Assembly (NCBI GenBank): GCA_049663805.1
Contig: JBATEB010000180.1
Location: 1 to 47,810 of the forward strand
Direction: 5' to 3'
Length of the DNA stretch: 47,810 bases
Origin: VBDM01 sp049663805
Lineage (GTDB): Bacteria; Pseudomonadota; Gammaproteobacteria; Burkholderiales; SG8-39
Of this stretch, positions 6,730 to 15,046 are shown piece by piece. Made by a program: the position numbers and the translations under genes. A model generated the notes under the pieces. The model saw only the letters and a list, made by a program, of their open reading frames with translations, searched no databases and was not told where the DNA came from. Each line of letters opens with the position of its first letter. The first letter of the stretch is position 1.

Positions 6730-9570
6730 ATGCCTTCGGACAAGACGCTGGAATCCGCCGTCGCCGCCCTTCCCGACCAGGAGATCTGCCGCGAGGCGCT
6801 GATCGAAAAATACGTCAAGGGCAAGGAACAAAGCATAGAGGACGTGCGGCTGCGCGTCGCGCGCGCGCTCGCCGCGGCCGAAACCCCGGAGGCGCGCGCC
6901 CACTGGGAGCGCCGCTTCTACGATGCGATGGAAGCGGGGTTCATCCCCGCCGGCCGCATCAACTCCGCCGCCGGCATCGCGATGCAGGCGACGCTCATCA
7001 ACTGCTTCGTGCAGCCGGTGGGCGACTCGATCTCGGAGATCGTCGACGGCCGGCCGGGCATCTATACCGCGCTCCAGGAGGCCGCCGAAACGATGCGCCG
7101 CGGGGGCGGGGTCGGCTACGACTTCTCCTCGATCCGTCCCAAGGGCGCCGACGTCAAGGGAACGCACTCGCGCGCCTCGGGCCCGGTCTCCTACATGCGC
7201 GTTTTCGACCGCTCGTGCGAGACGGTGGAGTCGGCCGGCGCGCGCCGCGGCGCGCAGATGGGCGTGCTGCGCTGCGACCACCCGGACGTCGAGGACTTCA
7301 TCCACGCCAAGGATAGGGGCGACCTCGCCAACTTCAACATCTCGGTGGGCGTGACCGACGCATTCATGCGGGCGGTCGAAGCCGACGGCGAGGTCGAGCT
7401 GGCGCACAAGGCGAGGCCGCACGCCGATGCCGTCGCGGCGGGCGCTTACCAGAGGGACGACGGCCAGTGGGTCTACCGGAAAATCCGCGCGCGCGACCTG
7501 TGGGATCAGATCATGAAGTCCACCTACGACCATGCCGAGCCGGGGATCCTGTTCATCGACCGCATGAACCGGGACAACAACCTGAACTATTGCGAGACCA
7601 TCGAGGCGACCAACCCGTGCGCGGAGCAGCCGCTGCCGCCCTACGGGTGCTGCTGCCTCGGCTCGATCAATCTGGTGCGCTTCGTGACGAAACCTTTCGC
7701 CGAAAACGCCGCGTTCGATTTCGAGCGCTTCGGCAGGATCGTCGAAGTCTCGGTGCGCATGCTCGATGACGTGCTCGACGTCACCGCCTGGCCGCTCAAG
7801 GCGCAGCACGAGGAGGCGATGAACAAGCGCCGCGTCGGCCTGGGCTTCACGGGCCTGGGCGACGCGCTCATCATGCTTCGCCTTCGCTACGACTCCGAGG
7901 CCGCGCGCGCCGCGGCGGCGAGGATTTCCGAAACCATGCGCGATGCCGCCTACAAGGCCTCGGTCGAGCTGGCGAAAGAGCGCGGTGCCTTTCCGCTGTT
8001 CAACGCCGACATGTATCTCTCGGGGACGAGCTTCGCCGCGCGCCTGCCCGCCGAGCTGAAGGCGCTCGTCCGCGAGCACGGCATCCGCAACTCGCACCTC
8101 CTGTCGATCGCGCCCACGGGCACGATCAGCCTCGCGTTCGCCGACAACGCCTCGAACGGAATCGAGCCGCCCTTCTCCTGGACCTACACGCGCAAGAAAC
8201 GGATGGCCGACGGCACGCTGAAGGAATTTCCGGTCGAAGACTACGCCTGGCGGCTGTACAAGCACCACGGCGGCGACATGGAGAGACTGCCGCCGCATTT
8301 CGTGACGGCGCTCGAGCTGAGCGCCTCCGCGCACGAGAAGATGGTCGCCGCCGTCGCGCCCTACGTCGACACCAGCATCTCGAAGACCGTCAACGTCCCC
8401 GAGAACTATCCGTATTCCGATTTCCAGGATCTCTACTTCGAGGCGTGGAAGTCGGGCCTGAAGGGCCTCGCCACTTATCGCCCGAACAACGTGATCGGTT
8501 CGGTGCTCTCGGTCGGGCAGCCGTCCCAGCCCCAGGATTTCGTGAGCAGCGACCGCAACCGCAGGATCGAGATCAAGGCGGTGCCCGAGCCCGTGCTCGC
8601 GTCCTTGCGCTGGCCCGGCCGGCCCAATCTCGCCGCCGGCAATCCGTCGTGGACCTACATGATCGAGCACCCGCACGGGCAGTTCGCGCTGTTCGTCGGC
8701 CACGTCGAGAACGAGATTCACGCGCATCCGTTCGAAGTGTGGGTGAACGGCAGCGAGCAGCCGAGGAGCCTCGGCGCAGTGGCGAAGTCGCTGTCGATGG
8801 ACATGCGCGCCAACGACCCGGCGTGGCTGCGCCTGAAGCTCGACACGCTCGCCAAGACCTCCGGCGACGACGCCTTCGCCATGCCCTTCCCGCCGCATGG
8901 CGAGAAGAAGCTCATGCCGAGCGTATGCTCGGCGGTGGCGCAGCTGGTGCGCTGGCGCTGCGAGCAGCTGAACGCCCTTCCCGAGTCGAAGAACGGGCCG
9001 GTGCTGGACGCGATGTTCAGCCTGAAGGAGCCGAAGACCGGAGCGGACGGCACCATGTCCTGGACCGTGGACGTGCTCAACCCGGCGGGGCACGACGATT
9101 TCGTGCTGGGCCTGAAGGAGATCACCCTGCCCGACGGCGTGACGCGCCCCTACTCGATGTGGCTCTCCGGCGAATACCCGCGCTCCCTCGACGGCATGTG
9201 CAAGATCCTGTCCCTGGACATGCGCGTCATCGACCCGGCATGGATCGGGATGAAACTGCGCAAGTTGTTGAATTACCCCGAGCCGCTCGGCGACTTCATG
9301 GCGTTCGTGCCGGGCTCGCGGAAACAGCAGAACTGGCCCTCGACCGTGAGCTACGTCGCGCGCCTCATCATCCACCGCTACGCCATGCTCGGCATCCTCG
9401 ACGAGGACGGCTACCCGACGCAGGCGATGGGCGTGCTCGAGGCGCCCAGGGCGGGAACGGCGCCGAAGATGAAGGGCATGAAGTGTCCCGAGTGCAGCAA
9501 CTACGCGGTGATCAGGAAGGACGGCTGCGATTTTTGCAGCGCCTGCGGGTGGGTGGGGGTGTGCGGGTAG
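6730..9570 (+). CDS. nrdJ: Adenosylcobalamin-dependent (class II) ribonucleotide reductase
   Basis: This 946-residue enzyme makes deoxyribonucleotides using coenzyme B12, independent of oxygen. Diagnostic motifs in order are NCFVQPVGDSI with the substrate-site Cys, GGGVGYDFSSIRPKG, the active-site run EATNPCAEQPLPPYGCCCLG (Asn-Cys-Glu), APTGTISLAFADNASNGIEP, and KTVNVPENYPYSDFQDLY. After the catalytic barrel come two copies of a TSCPD-like module (about residues 640-755 and 777-885), sharing PRSL and SLDMR/SMDMR-DPAW motifs. A Cys-rich zinc ribbon closes the protein (about 918-946: CPEC, CDFCSACG, VCG) and probably carries the redox Cys pair that re-reduces the active site. No cobalamin riboswitch or paired NrdR boxes were recognised in the 294 bp upstream. 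Confidence 0.95.
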   Translation: MPSDKTLESAVAALPDQEICREALIEKYVKGKEQSIEDVRLRVARALAAAETPEARAHWERRFYDAMEAGFIPAGRINSAAGIAMQATLINCFVQPVGDSISEIVDGRPGIYTALQEAAETMRRGGGVGYDFSSIRPKGADVKGTHSRASGPVSYMRVFDRSCETVESAGARRGAQMGVLRCDHPDVEDFIHAKDRGDLANFNISVGVTDAFMRAVEADGEVELAHKARPHADAVAAGAYQRDDGQWVYRKIRARDLWDQIMKSTYDHAEPGILFIDRMNRDNNLNYCETIEATNPCAEQPLPPYGCCCLGSINLVRFVTKPFAENAAFDFERFGRIVEVSVRMLDDVLDVTAWPLKAQHEEAMNKRRVGLGFTGLGDALIMLRLRYDSEAARAAAARISETMRDAAYKASVELAKERGAFPLFNADMYLSGTSFAARLPAELKALVREHGIRNSHLLSIAPTGTISLAFADNASNGIEPPFSWTYTRKKRMADGTLKEFPVEDYAWRLYKHHGGDMERLPPHFVTALELSASAHEKMVAAVAPYVDTSISKTVNVPENYPYSDFQDLYFEAWKSGLKGLATYRPNNVIGSVLSVGQPSQPQDFVSSDRNRRIEIKAVPEPVLASLRWPGRPNLAAGNPSWTYMIEHPHGQFALFVGHVENEIHAHPFEVWVNGSEQPRSLGAVAKSLSMDMRANDPAWLRLKLDTLAKTSGDDAFAMPFPPHGEKKLMPSVCSAVAQLVRWRCEQLNALPESKNGPVLDAMFSLKEPKTGADGTMSWTVDVLNPAGHDDFVLGLKEITLPDGVTRPYSMWLSGEYPRSLDGMCKILSLDMRVIDPAWIGMKLRKLLNYPEPLGDFMAFVPGSRKQQNWPSTVSYVARLIIHRYAMLGILDEDGYPTQAMGVLEAPRAGTAPKMKGMKCPECSNYAVIRKDGCDFCSACGWVGVCG

Positions 9571-9624
9571 GATTTTCGGGCATTGATCTCCGGCCCCGGT
9601 TTTTCGTCTCTCGAAAACTTTGCA

Positions 9625-9641
9625 GTCGACCATGGGTCGAC
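9625..9641. other. Short perfect hairpin after nrdJ
   Basis: GTCGACC (9625-9631) and GGTCGAC (9635-9641) form a 7-bp stem with a 3-nt loop, 55 bp after the nrdJ stop. No T-run follows on either strand, so it is not a clear intrinsic terminator. The rest of the 231-bp gap before the cls gene shows nothing further that I can name. Confidence 0.4.
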
Positions 9642-9801
9642 CTCATCGTTCGCGCCGATGGCCCGCCGGGCAATATAGCAGGGGTCCGGAGGAACCGAGC
9701 GGCTGGGTTTCGTTCCTTGATATGATTCGCCCTCTTGGATAATCCAGCCCCATCAAAGGGGTCGAGGCGAGGATTTCCTGTCGAATCCTGTCATACCCGA
9801 A

Positions 9802-11151
9802 TTGATTTCCCTGCACGGCCTGATCGTGATGATCGGGCTCGCTGTCTACGTGGCGGTGTCGCATACGATGCAGCAGCGCCGTCATCCTTCGGCGGCGATT
9901 GCGTGGGTGGTCACGCTGGTGCTGCTTCCTTATGTCGGATTGCCGCTCTACCTCCTGTTCGGAACGCGCAAGCGGGTGCGCAGGGAATACGGCCCGCCCC
10001 GCGCGGCCGTTTCCGGGACCGAAACGCAATGGCCGCAACGGCTCGCGGCCGCGATGAATCTGGCACCCGCGGCGTCGTACCGGTCTTTGCGGATCCACGA
10101 GGACGGCGGGCAGGCGCTGCGGGCACTGTGGCAGCAGATAGACGCCGCCGTCCATACGCTCGATCTGTGCACGTATATTCTCGGGCGGGATCCGATGGCG
10201 GACGCGCTTTGCGAGAACCTCGCCCGCAAGGCGCGCGATGGCGTGCGGGTGCGGCTGCTGATCGACGGCGTGGGACGACTGCTCGAGCCCCGTCGCAATC
10301 TCGATGCCCTGACCGCCGCGGGCGTGCAGCTTGGGATCTTCGCGCCGCCGCTGCGCTCGCCCTTCCGCGGAAGGCTCAATATGCGGAATCACCGCAAGAT
10401 GGTGATCGCCGACGGCACGTGGCTGTGGAGCGGCGGGCGCAACCTGGCGGCGCGATACTTCGAAGGGGCGCCGGGGGTGACGCCCTGGAAGGACCTGTCG
10501 TTCGATCTTCAGGGGGCCGCGGCGGTCCGGGCGCTCGAGTGTTTCGAACGCGACTGGAGCTTCGCGACGGGCGTGCCCGGCTTCAAGCAGCAGGCGCCCC
10601 CGGAAGCGGCCTCCGGCACCATGGCGCAGTTGATCCCGTCGGGCCCCGACCAGTGCGACGATACCCTGTACGCGCTTCTCGTAACGGCCTGTTTCAACGC
10701 ACGCGAGCGCATCGTGGCGGTGACGCCTTATTTCGTTCCCGGCAATTCCCTGCTCATGGGCCTGACCCTCGCGGCACGGCGCAACGTCGACGTGAACCTG
10801 ATCATGCCGGCAAAGTCGAATCACCGCCTCGCGGATCTGGCCCGCCCGCGGCCTCTGCGGGAGCTCGCCGGCTCCGGCGCGAAGGTCTGGCTCCTCCCGG
10901 AGATGATTCACGCGAAAGCCGTGGTCATCGACAACTCGATCGCGCTGGTCGGTTCGGCCAATCTCGACGGGCGCAGCCTGTTGCTCAACTACGAGCTGAT
11001 GATGGCGTTCTACGACGGCGACGATGTCCGGCGCTTTGCCGGCTGGATAGAGCGGGAGATGCGGGGCGCAACCCGCCATATCCCTCGCCCGCCGGGCCTG
11101 GCACGCGACGTAACGGAAGGGATGGTGCTGTGGCTGGCTTTTCAGCTCTGA
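9802..11151 (+). CDS. cls: Cardiolipin synthase-type phospholipase D family protein
   Basis: Cardiolipin synthases condense two phosphatidylglycerol molecules at the inner membrane. The 449-residue protein has two N-terminal membrane helices (about residues 5-22 and 32-53) and two HKD catalytic motifs: His197-x-Lys199-x4-Asp204 (NHRKMVIAD) and His370-x-Lys372-x4-Asp377 (IHAKAVVID). The second is followed by GSANLDGRSLLLNYE, the usual Cls signature. A TTG at 9802 is taken as start because it precedes the first helix; an ATG at 9829 is in frame but would shorten that helix, and neither has a clear ribosome site. Which of the Cls subtypes it represents is not certain. A diguanylate cyclase gene follows 77 bp downstream. 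Confidence 0.88.
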   Translation: MISLHGLIVMIGLAVYVAVSHTMQQRRHPSAAIAWVVTLVLLPYVGLPLYLLFGTRKRVRREYGPPRAAVSGTETQWPQRLAAAMNLAPAASYRSLRIHEDGGQALRALWQQIDAAVHTLDLCTYILGRDPMADALCENLARKARDGVRVRLLIDGVGRLLEPRRNLDALTAAGVQLGIFAPPLRSPFRGRLNMRNHRKMVIADGTWLWSGGRNLAARYFEGAPGVTPWKDLSFDLQGAAAVRALECFERDWSFATGVPGFKQQAPPEAASGTMAQLIPSGPDQCDDTLYALLVTACFNARERIVAVTPYFVPGNSLLMGLTLAARRNVDVNLIMPAKSNHRLADLARPRPLRELAGSGAKVWLLPEMIHAKAVVIDNSIALVGSANLDGRSLLLNYELMMAFYDGDDVRRFAGWIEREMRGATRHIPRPPGLARDVTEGMVLWLAFQL

Positions 11152-11228
11152 AGCCGATCCACGTCGAACATCATGGTAGCCTGCGACATGGGCAGCTCGA
11201 ACGCCGTTCCATTGAATTCCCCACACTC

Positions 11229-12176
11229 ATGAAGATATTGCTGGTTGACGATTCGCCGACGATCCGCGCCGCGACCAATACGGTGCTCGTCAAGATGGGG
11301 CACGCGGTGATGATGGCCGGCAACGGCGAGGAAGCACTGCTCTCCTACAAGCGCGAGCGCCCCGACCTGGTGCTCATGGACGTGAACATGCCGGTCATGG
11401 ACGGCTATACGGCGGCGAAGCGCATCCGTTCGGAGTACCCACAGGACTGGGTCCCCATTATTTTTCTCAGCGGGGCCGATGATGAGCAGCATCTCGAGCT
11501 CGGTATCCAGGCAGGCGGTGATGACTATCTGATCAAGCCTTGCGGCCATGTGGTATTGGACGCAAAGATTCGCGCCATGCAGCGCATCGACGACATGCGT
11601 CGCCGGCAGCTGGTGACGTCCGCCGAATTGCTCTCGGCCAACAAGCAACTGGAGGTCCTGGCCTCGCAGGACGGACTGACCGAGATCGCCAACCGGAGAC
11701 ACTTCGATGTCTATCTCGCCACCGAGCTCGCGCGCGCGAGGCGCACCAGGCAGACGGTTGCGCTTGCCTTGTGCGACGTCGATTTTTTCAAACCGTACAA
11801 CGACCACTACGGCCATCCGGCGGGCGATATGTGCCTGCAGCGGGTCGCGGCCGCGTTGCAATCCGCCTGCCGCCGCCCCGCGGACCTGGTGGCGCGCTAC
11901 GGCGGGGAGGAATTCGCGCTGGTCCTTCCGGAAACCGAGCTTGACGGCGCGGTTCAGGTTGCCGAGACCGCCAGAAAGGCGGTCGAGCAGCTGAAGGTGG
12001 CTCACGAACATTCGACCGCAGCCCCGCACGTCAGCATCAGCGCCGGGGTCGCCGCGCAGCTTCCGGGAATGACCTTCACCGCGGAGCAATTGATTCGAGC
12101 TGCCGACGAAGCGCTCTACCAGGCCAAGCATCTGGGGCGCAATCGAATCGTGGTGCTGCAGACAAATCCGGCGTGA
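11229..12176 (+). CDS. Response regulator diguanylate cyclase (REC-GGDEF)
   Basis: The 315-residue protein joins a receiver domain to a GGDEF domain and should make cyclic-di-GMP when phosphorylated. The receiver has VDDSP near the N-terminus, the phospho-acceptor Asp51 (LVLMDVNMPV) and Lys103 (YLIKPCG). A linker helix leads to the cyclase domain with SQDGLTEIANRRHFD, CDVDFFKPYNDHYGH and the active-site GGEEF (225-229). An inhibitory I-site RPAD (216-219) sits five residues before GGEEF, so product inhibition is expected. No histidine kinase gene is nearby; the partner must be elsewhere. The layout resembles PleD/WspR-type enzymes with a single receiver. Confidence 0.95.
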   Translation: MKILLVDDSPTIRAATNTVLVKMGHAVMMAGNGEEALLSYKRERPDLVLMDVNMPVMDGYTAAKRIRSEYPQDWVPIIFLSGADDEQHLELGIQAGGDDYLIKPCGHVVLDAKIRAMQRIDDMRRRQLVTSAELLSANKQLEVLASQDGLTEIANRRHFDVYLATELARARRTRQTVALALCDVDFFKPYNDHYGHPAGDMCLQRVAAALQSACRRPADLVARYGGEEFALVLPETELDGAVQVAETARKAVEQLKVAHEHSTAAPHVSISAGVAAQLPGMTFTAEQLIRAADEALYQAKHLGRNRIVVLQTNPA

Positions 12177-12270
12177 GCCCGCGCTCCCGCCAGACCGGCG
12201 CGGCGGGGTGCGCGCCGCGATGGCCGGGAAGCCGGAGCCGGCATACAGAGAACGGACCAAGCCCGACAAA

Positions 12271-13014
12271 ATGAACGTTGCGTTCGACACGGATATGCTG
12301 GTCATTTCCATTCCGGGATTCAGCGACCCGGTGAGCGCCATGACCCACCTGCTGGGTTCGGGCGTGTTCGCGATGCTGGGTTTTTTCCTGGTGCGGAAAA
12401 GCCGCCGGGCCGACGGCTCCGGGTGGAACTGGCGCATGACCGGCCTCACGGTATTCGCCTTCGCCGCCGTGGCCCAGTTGGGGATCAGCGGCGCTTATCA
12501 CATCCTTCAGCCCGGCCTCGCCCCCCGGCTGGTGATGCGGCAGATAGACCACACCGCCATCTTCGTTCTCATCGCGGCCTCTTTCGTCCCCGTGCACGCC
12601 ATTCTTTTCAGAGGCTGGCGGCGCTGGCTGATCCTGCTGATCCTGTTCACGCTCGCCGCCACCGGCATCACATTCAATTTCCTGTACTTCAGCGGATTGC
12701 CCGAAATATTCGGGCTGCTGTTTTATGTCGCCATGGGCTGGGTGGGGGCGTATTCGGGTTATGCGCTGTACCGCCGTTACGGATGGGGATTCATCCGTCC
12801 CCTGATATGGGGAGGAATCGCCTATACCGTGGGAGGCGCGATGGAGTTCCTGCGCCGGCCGGTTTTGATCGAGGGGGTCGTGGGCGCCCACGAGCTTTTT
12901 CACCTGGCAGTGCTTGCCGGGCTGGGGTTCCACTTCCGCTTTGCATTCTCTTTTGCAGGACGCAGGGAAGAGATACGAGTCACCGAGGCACGGCATCGCG
13001 CGGACCTATCATGA
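12271..13014 (+). CDS. Hemolysin III / PAQR family membrane protein
   Basis: The 247-residue protein has seven predicted membrane helices and the metal-site motifs of the HlyIII/adiponectin-receptor family: SGAYHI, QIDHTAIFVLIAASFVP and GAHELFHLAVLAG. The Ser/His and the final HxxxH are the conserved zinc-binding or hydrolase residues of that superfamily. The ATG at 12271 was preferred over one 63 bp upstream because the upstream stretch is charged and unlike the family. The stop overlaps the ATG of the dehydrogenase gene (ATGA at 13011-13014), indicating coupled translation. The physiological substrate in bacteria is not settled. Confidence 0.85.
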   Translation: MNVAFDTDMLVISIPGFSDPVSAMTHLLGSGVFAMLGFFLVRKSRRADGSGWNWRMTGLTVFAFAAVAQLGISGAYHILQPGLAPRLVMRQIDHTAIFVLIAASFVPVHAILFRGWRRWLILLILFTLAATGITFNFLYFSGLPEIFGLLFYVAMGWVGAYSGYALYRRYGWGFIRPLIWGGIAYTVGGAMEFLRRPVLIEGVVGAHELFHLAVLAGLGFHFRFAFSFAGRREEIRVTEARHRADLS

Positions 13015-13988
13015 AAATCTCCATCCTCGACGATTATCACGACACGGTGCGAACGCTCAAATGCTTCGCCGAGCTGACCGGCCACGACGTGACGATCTGG
13101 AACGATCACCTCCAGGGTACCGACGAGCTCGCCGAGCGCCTGAAGGACGCCGAAGTCCTGGTCCTCATCCGCGAGCGCACGCAGATCCGGGCGCCGCTCC
13201 TCGAGCAGCTCCCGAAACTGAAGCTCATCAGCCAGCGCAGCGTCTACCCGCACATCGACGTCGACGCCTGCACGCGCCTGGGCGTCATCGTGTCCTCCAG
13301 CCAGCATCCCGGGACCCCGTCCTACCCGACGGCGGAGCTGACATGGGGATTGATCATCGCCGCCTTTCGGGGCATTCCGCGGCAGATGGCGTCGCTCAGG
13401 GCCGGCGAGTGGCAGACCGGCGTCGGCAACAGTCTGCGGGGCAAGACTCTGGGCGTATTCAGCTACGGCCGGATCGGCGCGGTGGTTGCCGGCTACGGAC
13501 GGGCTTTCGGCATGAAGGTGCTGGTGTGGGGACGCGAAGCCTCGTGCGCCCGTGCGCGCACCGACGGTTACGCCGTCGCCGGAAGCAAGGAAGCCTTTTT
13601 CGAGGAATCCGACGTCGTTTCGCTGCACATGCGCCTGGTCGAGTCCACGCGCGGCATCGTCACCGCCGCGGACCTCGCTCGGATGAAGCCGACCGCGCTC
13701 ATCGTCAACACCAGCCGCGCGCCGCTGATCGAGCCCGGCGCGCTGGTGAAGTCCCTCGAGACGGGGCGCCCGGGCATGGCGGCGGTCGACGTCTACGAAG
13801 AAGAGCCGCTGCGCGACACCGGCCACCCGCTGCTCAATATGCCGAACGTCGTTTGCACCCCGCATCTGGGCTACGTAACGCGCGAGGAATACGAGATCCA
13901 GTTCACCGACATCTTCGACCAGATCGCCGCCTACGTGGCGGGCGCGCCGATCAACGTCGTGAATCCGGACGTTCTGAGGACAGCCTAG
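13011..13988 (+). CDS. D-2-hydroxyacid dehydrogenase (NAD-binding)
   Basis: The 325-residue protein belongs to the D-isomer-specific 2-hydroxyacid dehydrogenases, which reduce 2-keto acids with NAD(P)H. The nucleotide fold carries LGVFSYGRIGAVVAGYGRAFG, in which the usual first Gly of GxGxxG is replaced by Ser in the SYGRIG context. Other conserved blocks are ESDVVSLHMRLVESTRGIV, LIVNTSRAPLIE with the substrate-binding Arg, AAVDVYEEEP with the acidic partner and CTPHLGYVT with the catalytic His. The N-terminal catalytic domain begins MKISILDDYHD. It is coupled to the HlyIII-type gene by ATGA. The substrate is unknown; phosphoglycerate is possible but not supported over other 2-hydroxyacids. 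Confidence 0.9.
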   Translation: MKISILDDYHDTVRTLKCFAELTGHDVTIWNDHLQGTDELAERLKDAEVLVLIRERTQIRAPLLEQLPKLKLISQRSVYPHIDVDACTRLGVIVSSSQHPGTPSYPTAELTWGLIIAAFRGIPRQMASLRAGEWQTGVGNSLRGKTLGVFSYGRIGAVVAGYGRAFGMKVLVWGREASCARARTDGYAVAGSKEAFFEESDVVSLHMRLVESTRGIVTAADLARMKPTALIVNTSRAPLIEPGALVKSLETGRPGMAAVDVYEEEPLRDTGHPLLNMPNVVCTPHLGYVTREEYEIQFTDIFDQIAAYVAGAPINVVNPDVLRTA

Positions 13989-14018
13989 ATCGCAGTCGCG
14001 GGCCGCGCCCGATCGAAC

Positions 14019-14204
14019 TTACTGCGGTCTGCTGCGCGCTTCGCGGGCGACCCTTCTCAGGGCCATGACGCGGGCATAGCACTCGGGGCAGGCGTAGCGA
14101 AGGCCGCTGCCGTGTCGGGTACGCGACAGCGGGCGCAAGGTCGATGCGTCCACCGTGCGACTGCACTCGGGGCATCGCTTCGTTTTCGATGAGTGCGTGC
14201 TCAT
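14019..14204 (-). CDS. Small zinc-ribbon protein downstream of infA
   Basis: This 61-residue basic protein has two CxxC pairs, KRCPECSRTVD and RYACPECYARV, about 30 residues apart, a typical four-Cys zinc ribbon. The tail is Arg-rich, so nucleic-acid binding is possible. I chose the ATG at 14204; an ATG at 14216 and a TTG at 14228 that overlaps the infA stop (TTGA) are in-frame alternatives. It follows infA directly on the minus strand and is likely co-transcribed from the infA promoter. No family name is recognised. Confidence 0.65.
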   Translation of the reverse strand: MSTHSSKTKRCPECSRTVDASTLRPLSRTRHGSGLRYACPECYARVMALRRVAREARSRPQ

Positions 14205-14224
14205 GAGCTCGAGCATATGACCGA

Positions 14225-14497
14225 TCAACGCCGCCGGAACTGCGGCCGGCGCGCAGGCGGCCGCACTGCCGGGTTCGCATCCTTGTGCCGGAAGTTGATG
14301 CGCCCCTTTGTCAGATCGTACGGGGTCAGCTCGAGGCTGACCCGGTCCCCGGCGATGATGGTGATCCGATGCCGCTTCATCTTGCCGGCCACGTAGGCGA
14401 TCACGACGTGCCCGTTCTCCAGCGTCACGCGATAGCGCGTATCGGGAAGCACCTCGCTGACGGTACCTTCCATTTCAATCAACGCCTCTTTTGCCAC
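14225..14497 (-). CDS. infA: Translation initiation factor IF-1, GTG start and Arg-rich tail
   Basis: IF-1 binds the 30S A site during initiation and can act as an RNA chaperone. The 90-residue product starts with (GTG) AKEALIEMEGTVSEVLPDTR, followed by the S1/OB fold strands YRVTLENGHVVIAYVAGKM and KRHRITIIAGDRVSLELTPYDLTKGRI, all diagnostic. The GTG at 14497 is supported by AGGAG seven bases upstream. The tail after INFRHKDANP is Pro/Arg-rich and extends about 15 residues beyond the 72-residue E. coli protein. Its location beside a cold-shock gene, away from any ribosomal protein operon in view, suggests this is an accessory infA copy. A long leader shared with csp precedes it. Confidence 0.93.
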   Translation of the reverse strand: MAKEALIEMEGTVSEVLPDTRYRVTLENGHVVIAYVAGKMKRHRITIIAGDRVSLELTPYDLTKGRINFRHKDANPAVRPPARRPQFRRR

Positions 14498-14680
14498 GTC
14501 AATGCTCCTTCCGGCTTCCACGGGTCAGGTGAGCGCCAAGCGGCGAGACCCGATAGGCACGAAAGCCATTCATGAACGACTTCGCCCCGCGCGAACACGC
14601 GCGAAGCGTCAAATCAACCTTGGAAGAAATCAAACAGGCACCCCAAGGAGCGCCGGGGATCGACCCAAATCGAATTCGAC
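14498..14680 (-). ncRNA. infA 5' leader, matches the csp leader; fills the 342-bp gap
   Basis: The gap between the csp stop and the infA start (14498-14839) holds a csp terminator-like hairpin, the infA promoter and this leader of about 180 nt. It begins CGTCGAATTC (14682-14673) and aligns without gaps to the csp leader over 64 nt (about 42 identical by hand count). Hairpin 1 pairs 14654-14648 with 14643-14637 (7 bp, two G-U). The conserved box TGATTTCTTCCAAGG is at 14632-14618. Hairpin 2, CGCGCG/CGCGCG with TGTT loop, is at 14603-14588, followed by GGGGC-like sequence. A cis-regulatory RNA is inferred. Confidence 0.6.
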
Positions 14681-14686
14681 GTTTTC

Positions 14687-14714
14687 CATATGGGGGCGAG
14701 GCGACCGCTGACAA
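14687..14714 (-). promoter_or_regulatory. infA promoter
   Basis: On the minus strand TTGTCA (14714-14709) and CATATG (14692-14687) are 16 bp apart. The -10 element lies at exactly the same distance from the conserved CGTCGAATTC leader start as the csp -10 element, which supports both calls. Predicted start of transcription is near 14680. Confidence 0.55.
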
Positions 14715-14741
14715 GGGAAACGCCGGCGATTCCGCACCTTT

Positions 14742-14775
14742 AACACAGACCCGGCCCCGGATCATCCGAGGCCGG
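14742..14775 (-). terminator. Terminator-like hairpin after csp
   Basis: On the minus strand 14775-14765 pairs with 14761-14751 (11 bp, 3-nt loop TGA), then GTCTGTGTT. The one imperfect pair is a G-U wobble only when read on the minus strand, which fits transcription from csp. The T-tract is weak, so partial termination is likely. Confidence 0.4.
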
Positions 14776-14839
14776 TGCCTGCAACGACGGCGAAACCCGA
14801 AGCGTCACGGGACGGCAATCGCAGCCCCGCGACCGGGAA

Positions 14840-15046
14840 TCAGACGGCTTTTAGATCGACCGCCGACGTCTTTCCGTCCCTTCCCTGTTCGAGCTGGTAC
14901 GAAATGCTCTGATTCTCGTTGAGGGTACCGAGTCCGGCGCGCTCGACGGCCGAGATGTGAACAAAAACGTCCTTGGACTTGTCGTCAGGCTGGATGAAGC
15001 CGAAACCCTTGCTTGCATTGAACCACTTTACTGTACCGGTAGGCAT
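14840..15046 (-). CDS. Cold-shock domain protein (CspA family)
   Basis: The 68-residue protein is a single cold-shock domain that binds single-stranded RNA and DNA as an RNA chaperone. It starts MPTGTVKWFNASKGFGFIQ, with RNP1 KGFGFI (about residues 14-19) and RNP2 VFVHISAV (about 28-35). It continues GLGTLNENQSISYQLEQG to AVDLKAV. The ATG at 15046 follows GGAGAG; an in-frame upstream ATG is not needed. The long leader with two hairpins resembles known cold-shock mRNAs in length and the same leader is found upstream of infA. Whether it is cold-inducible or constitutive cannot be told from the protein. Confidence 0.95.
   Translation of the reverse strand: MPTGTVKWFNASKGFGFIQPDDKSKDVFVHISAVERAGLGTLNENQSISYQLEQGRDGKTSAVDLKAV

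Noticed and set aside
6688..9633. 981-codon open frame antisense to nrdJ
   Set aside because: It mirrors the codon bias of nrdJ, gives a His/Arg/Val-rich low-complexity product and has no recognisable motif. nrdJ on the other strand is a clear gene.
9735..12176. 813-codon plus-strand frame spanning cls and the cyclase gene
   Set aside because: Its first part overlaps cls in another frame and gives Arg/Gly/Ala-rich nonsense; only the end, from 11229, is the real REC-GGDEF gene.
14499..14765. Open frames in the infA and csp leaders with similar peptides (both contain RRI-x-x-GS)
   Set aside because: The similarity comes from the shared RNA leader, in the same frame by chance of the ungapped match. 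Most differences change amino acids, and the frames begin upstream of the predicted transcript starts.
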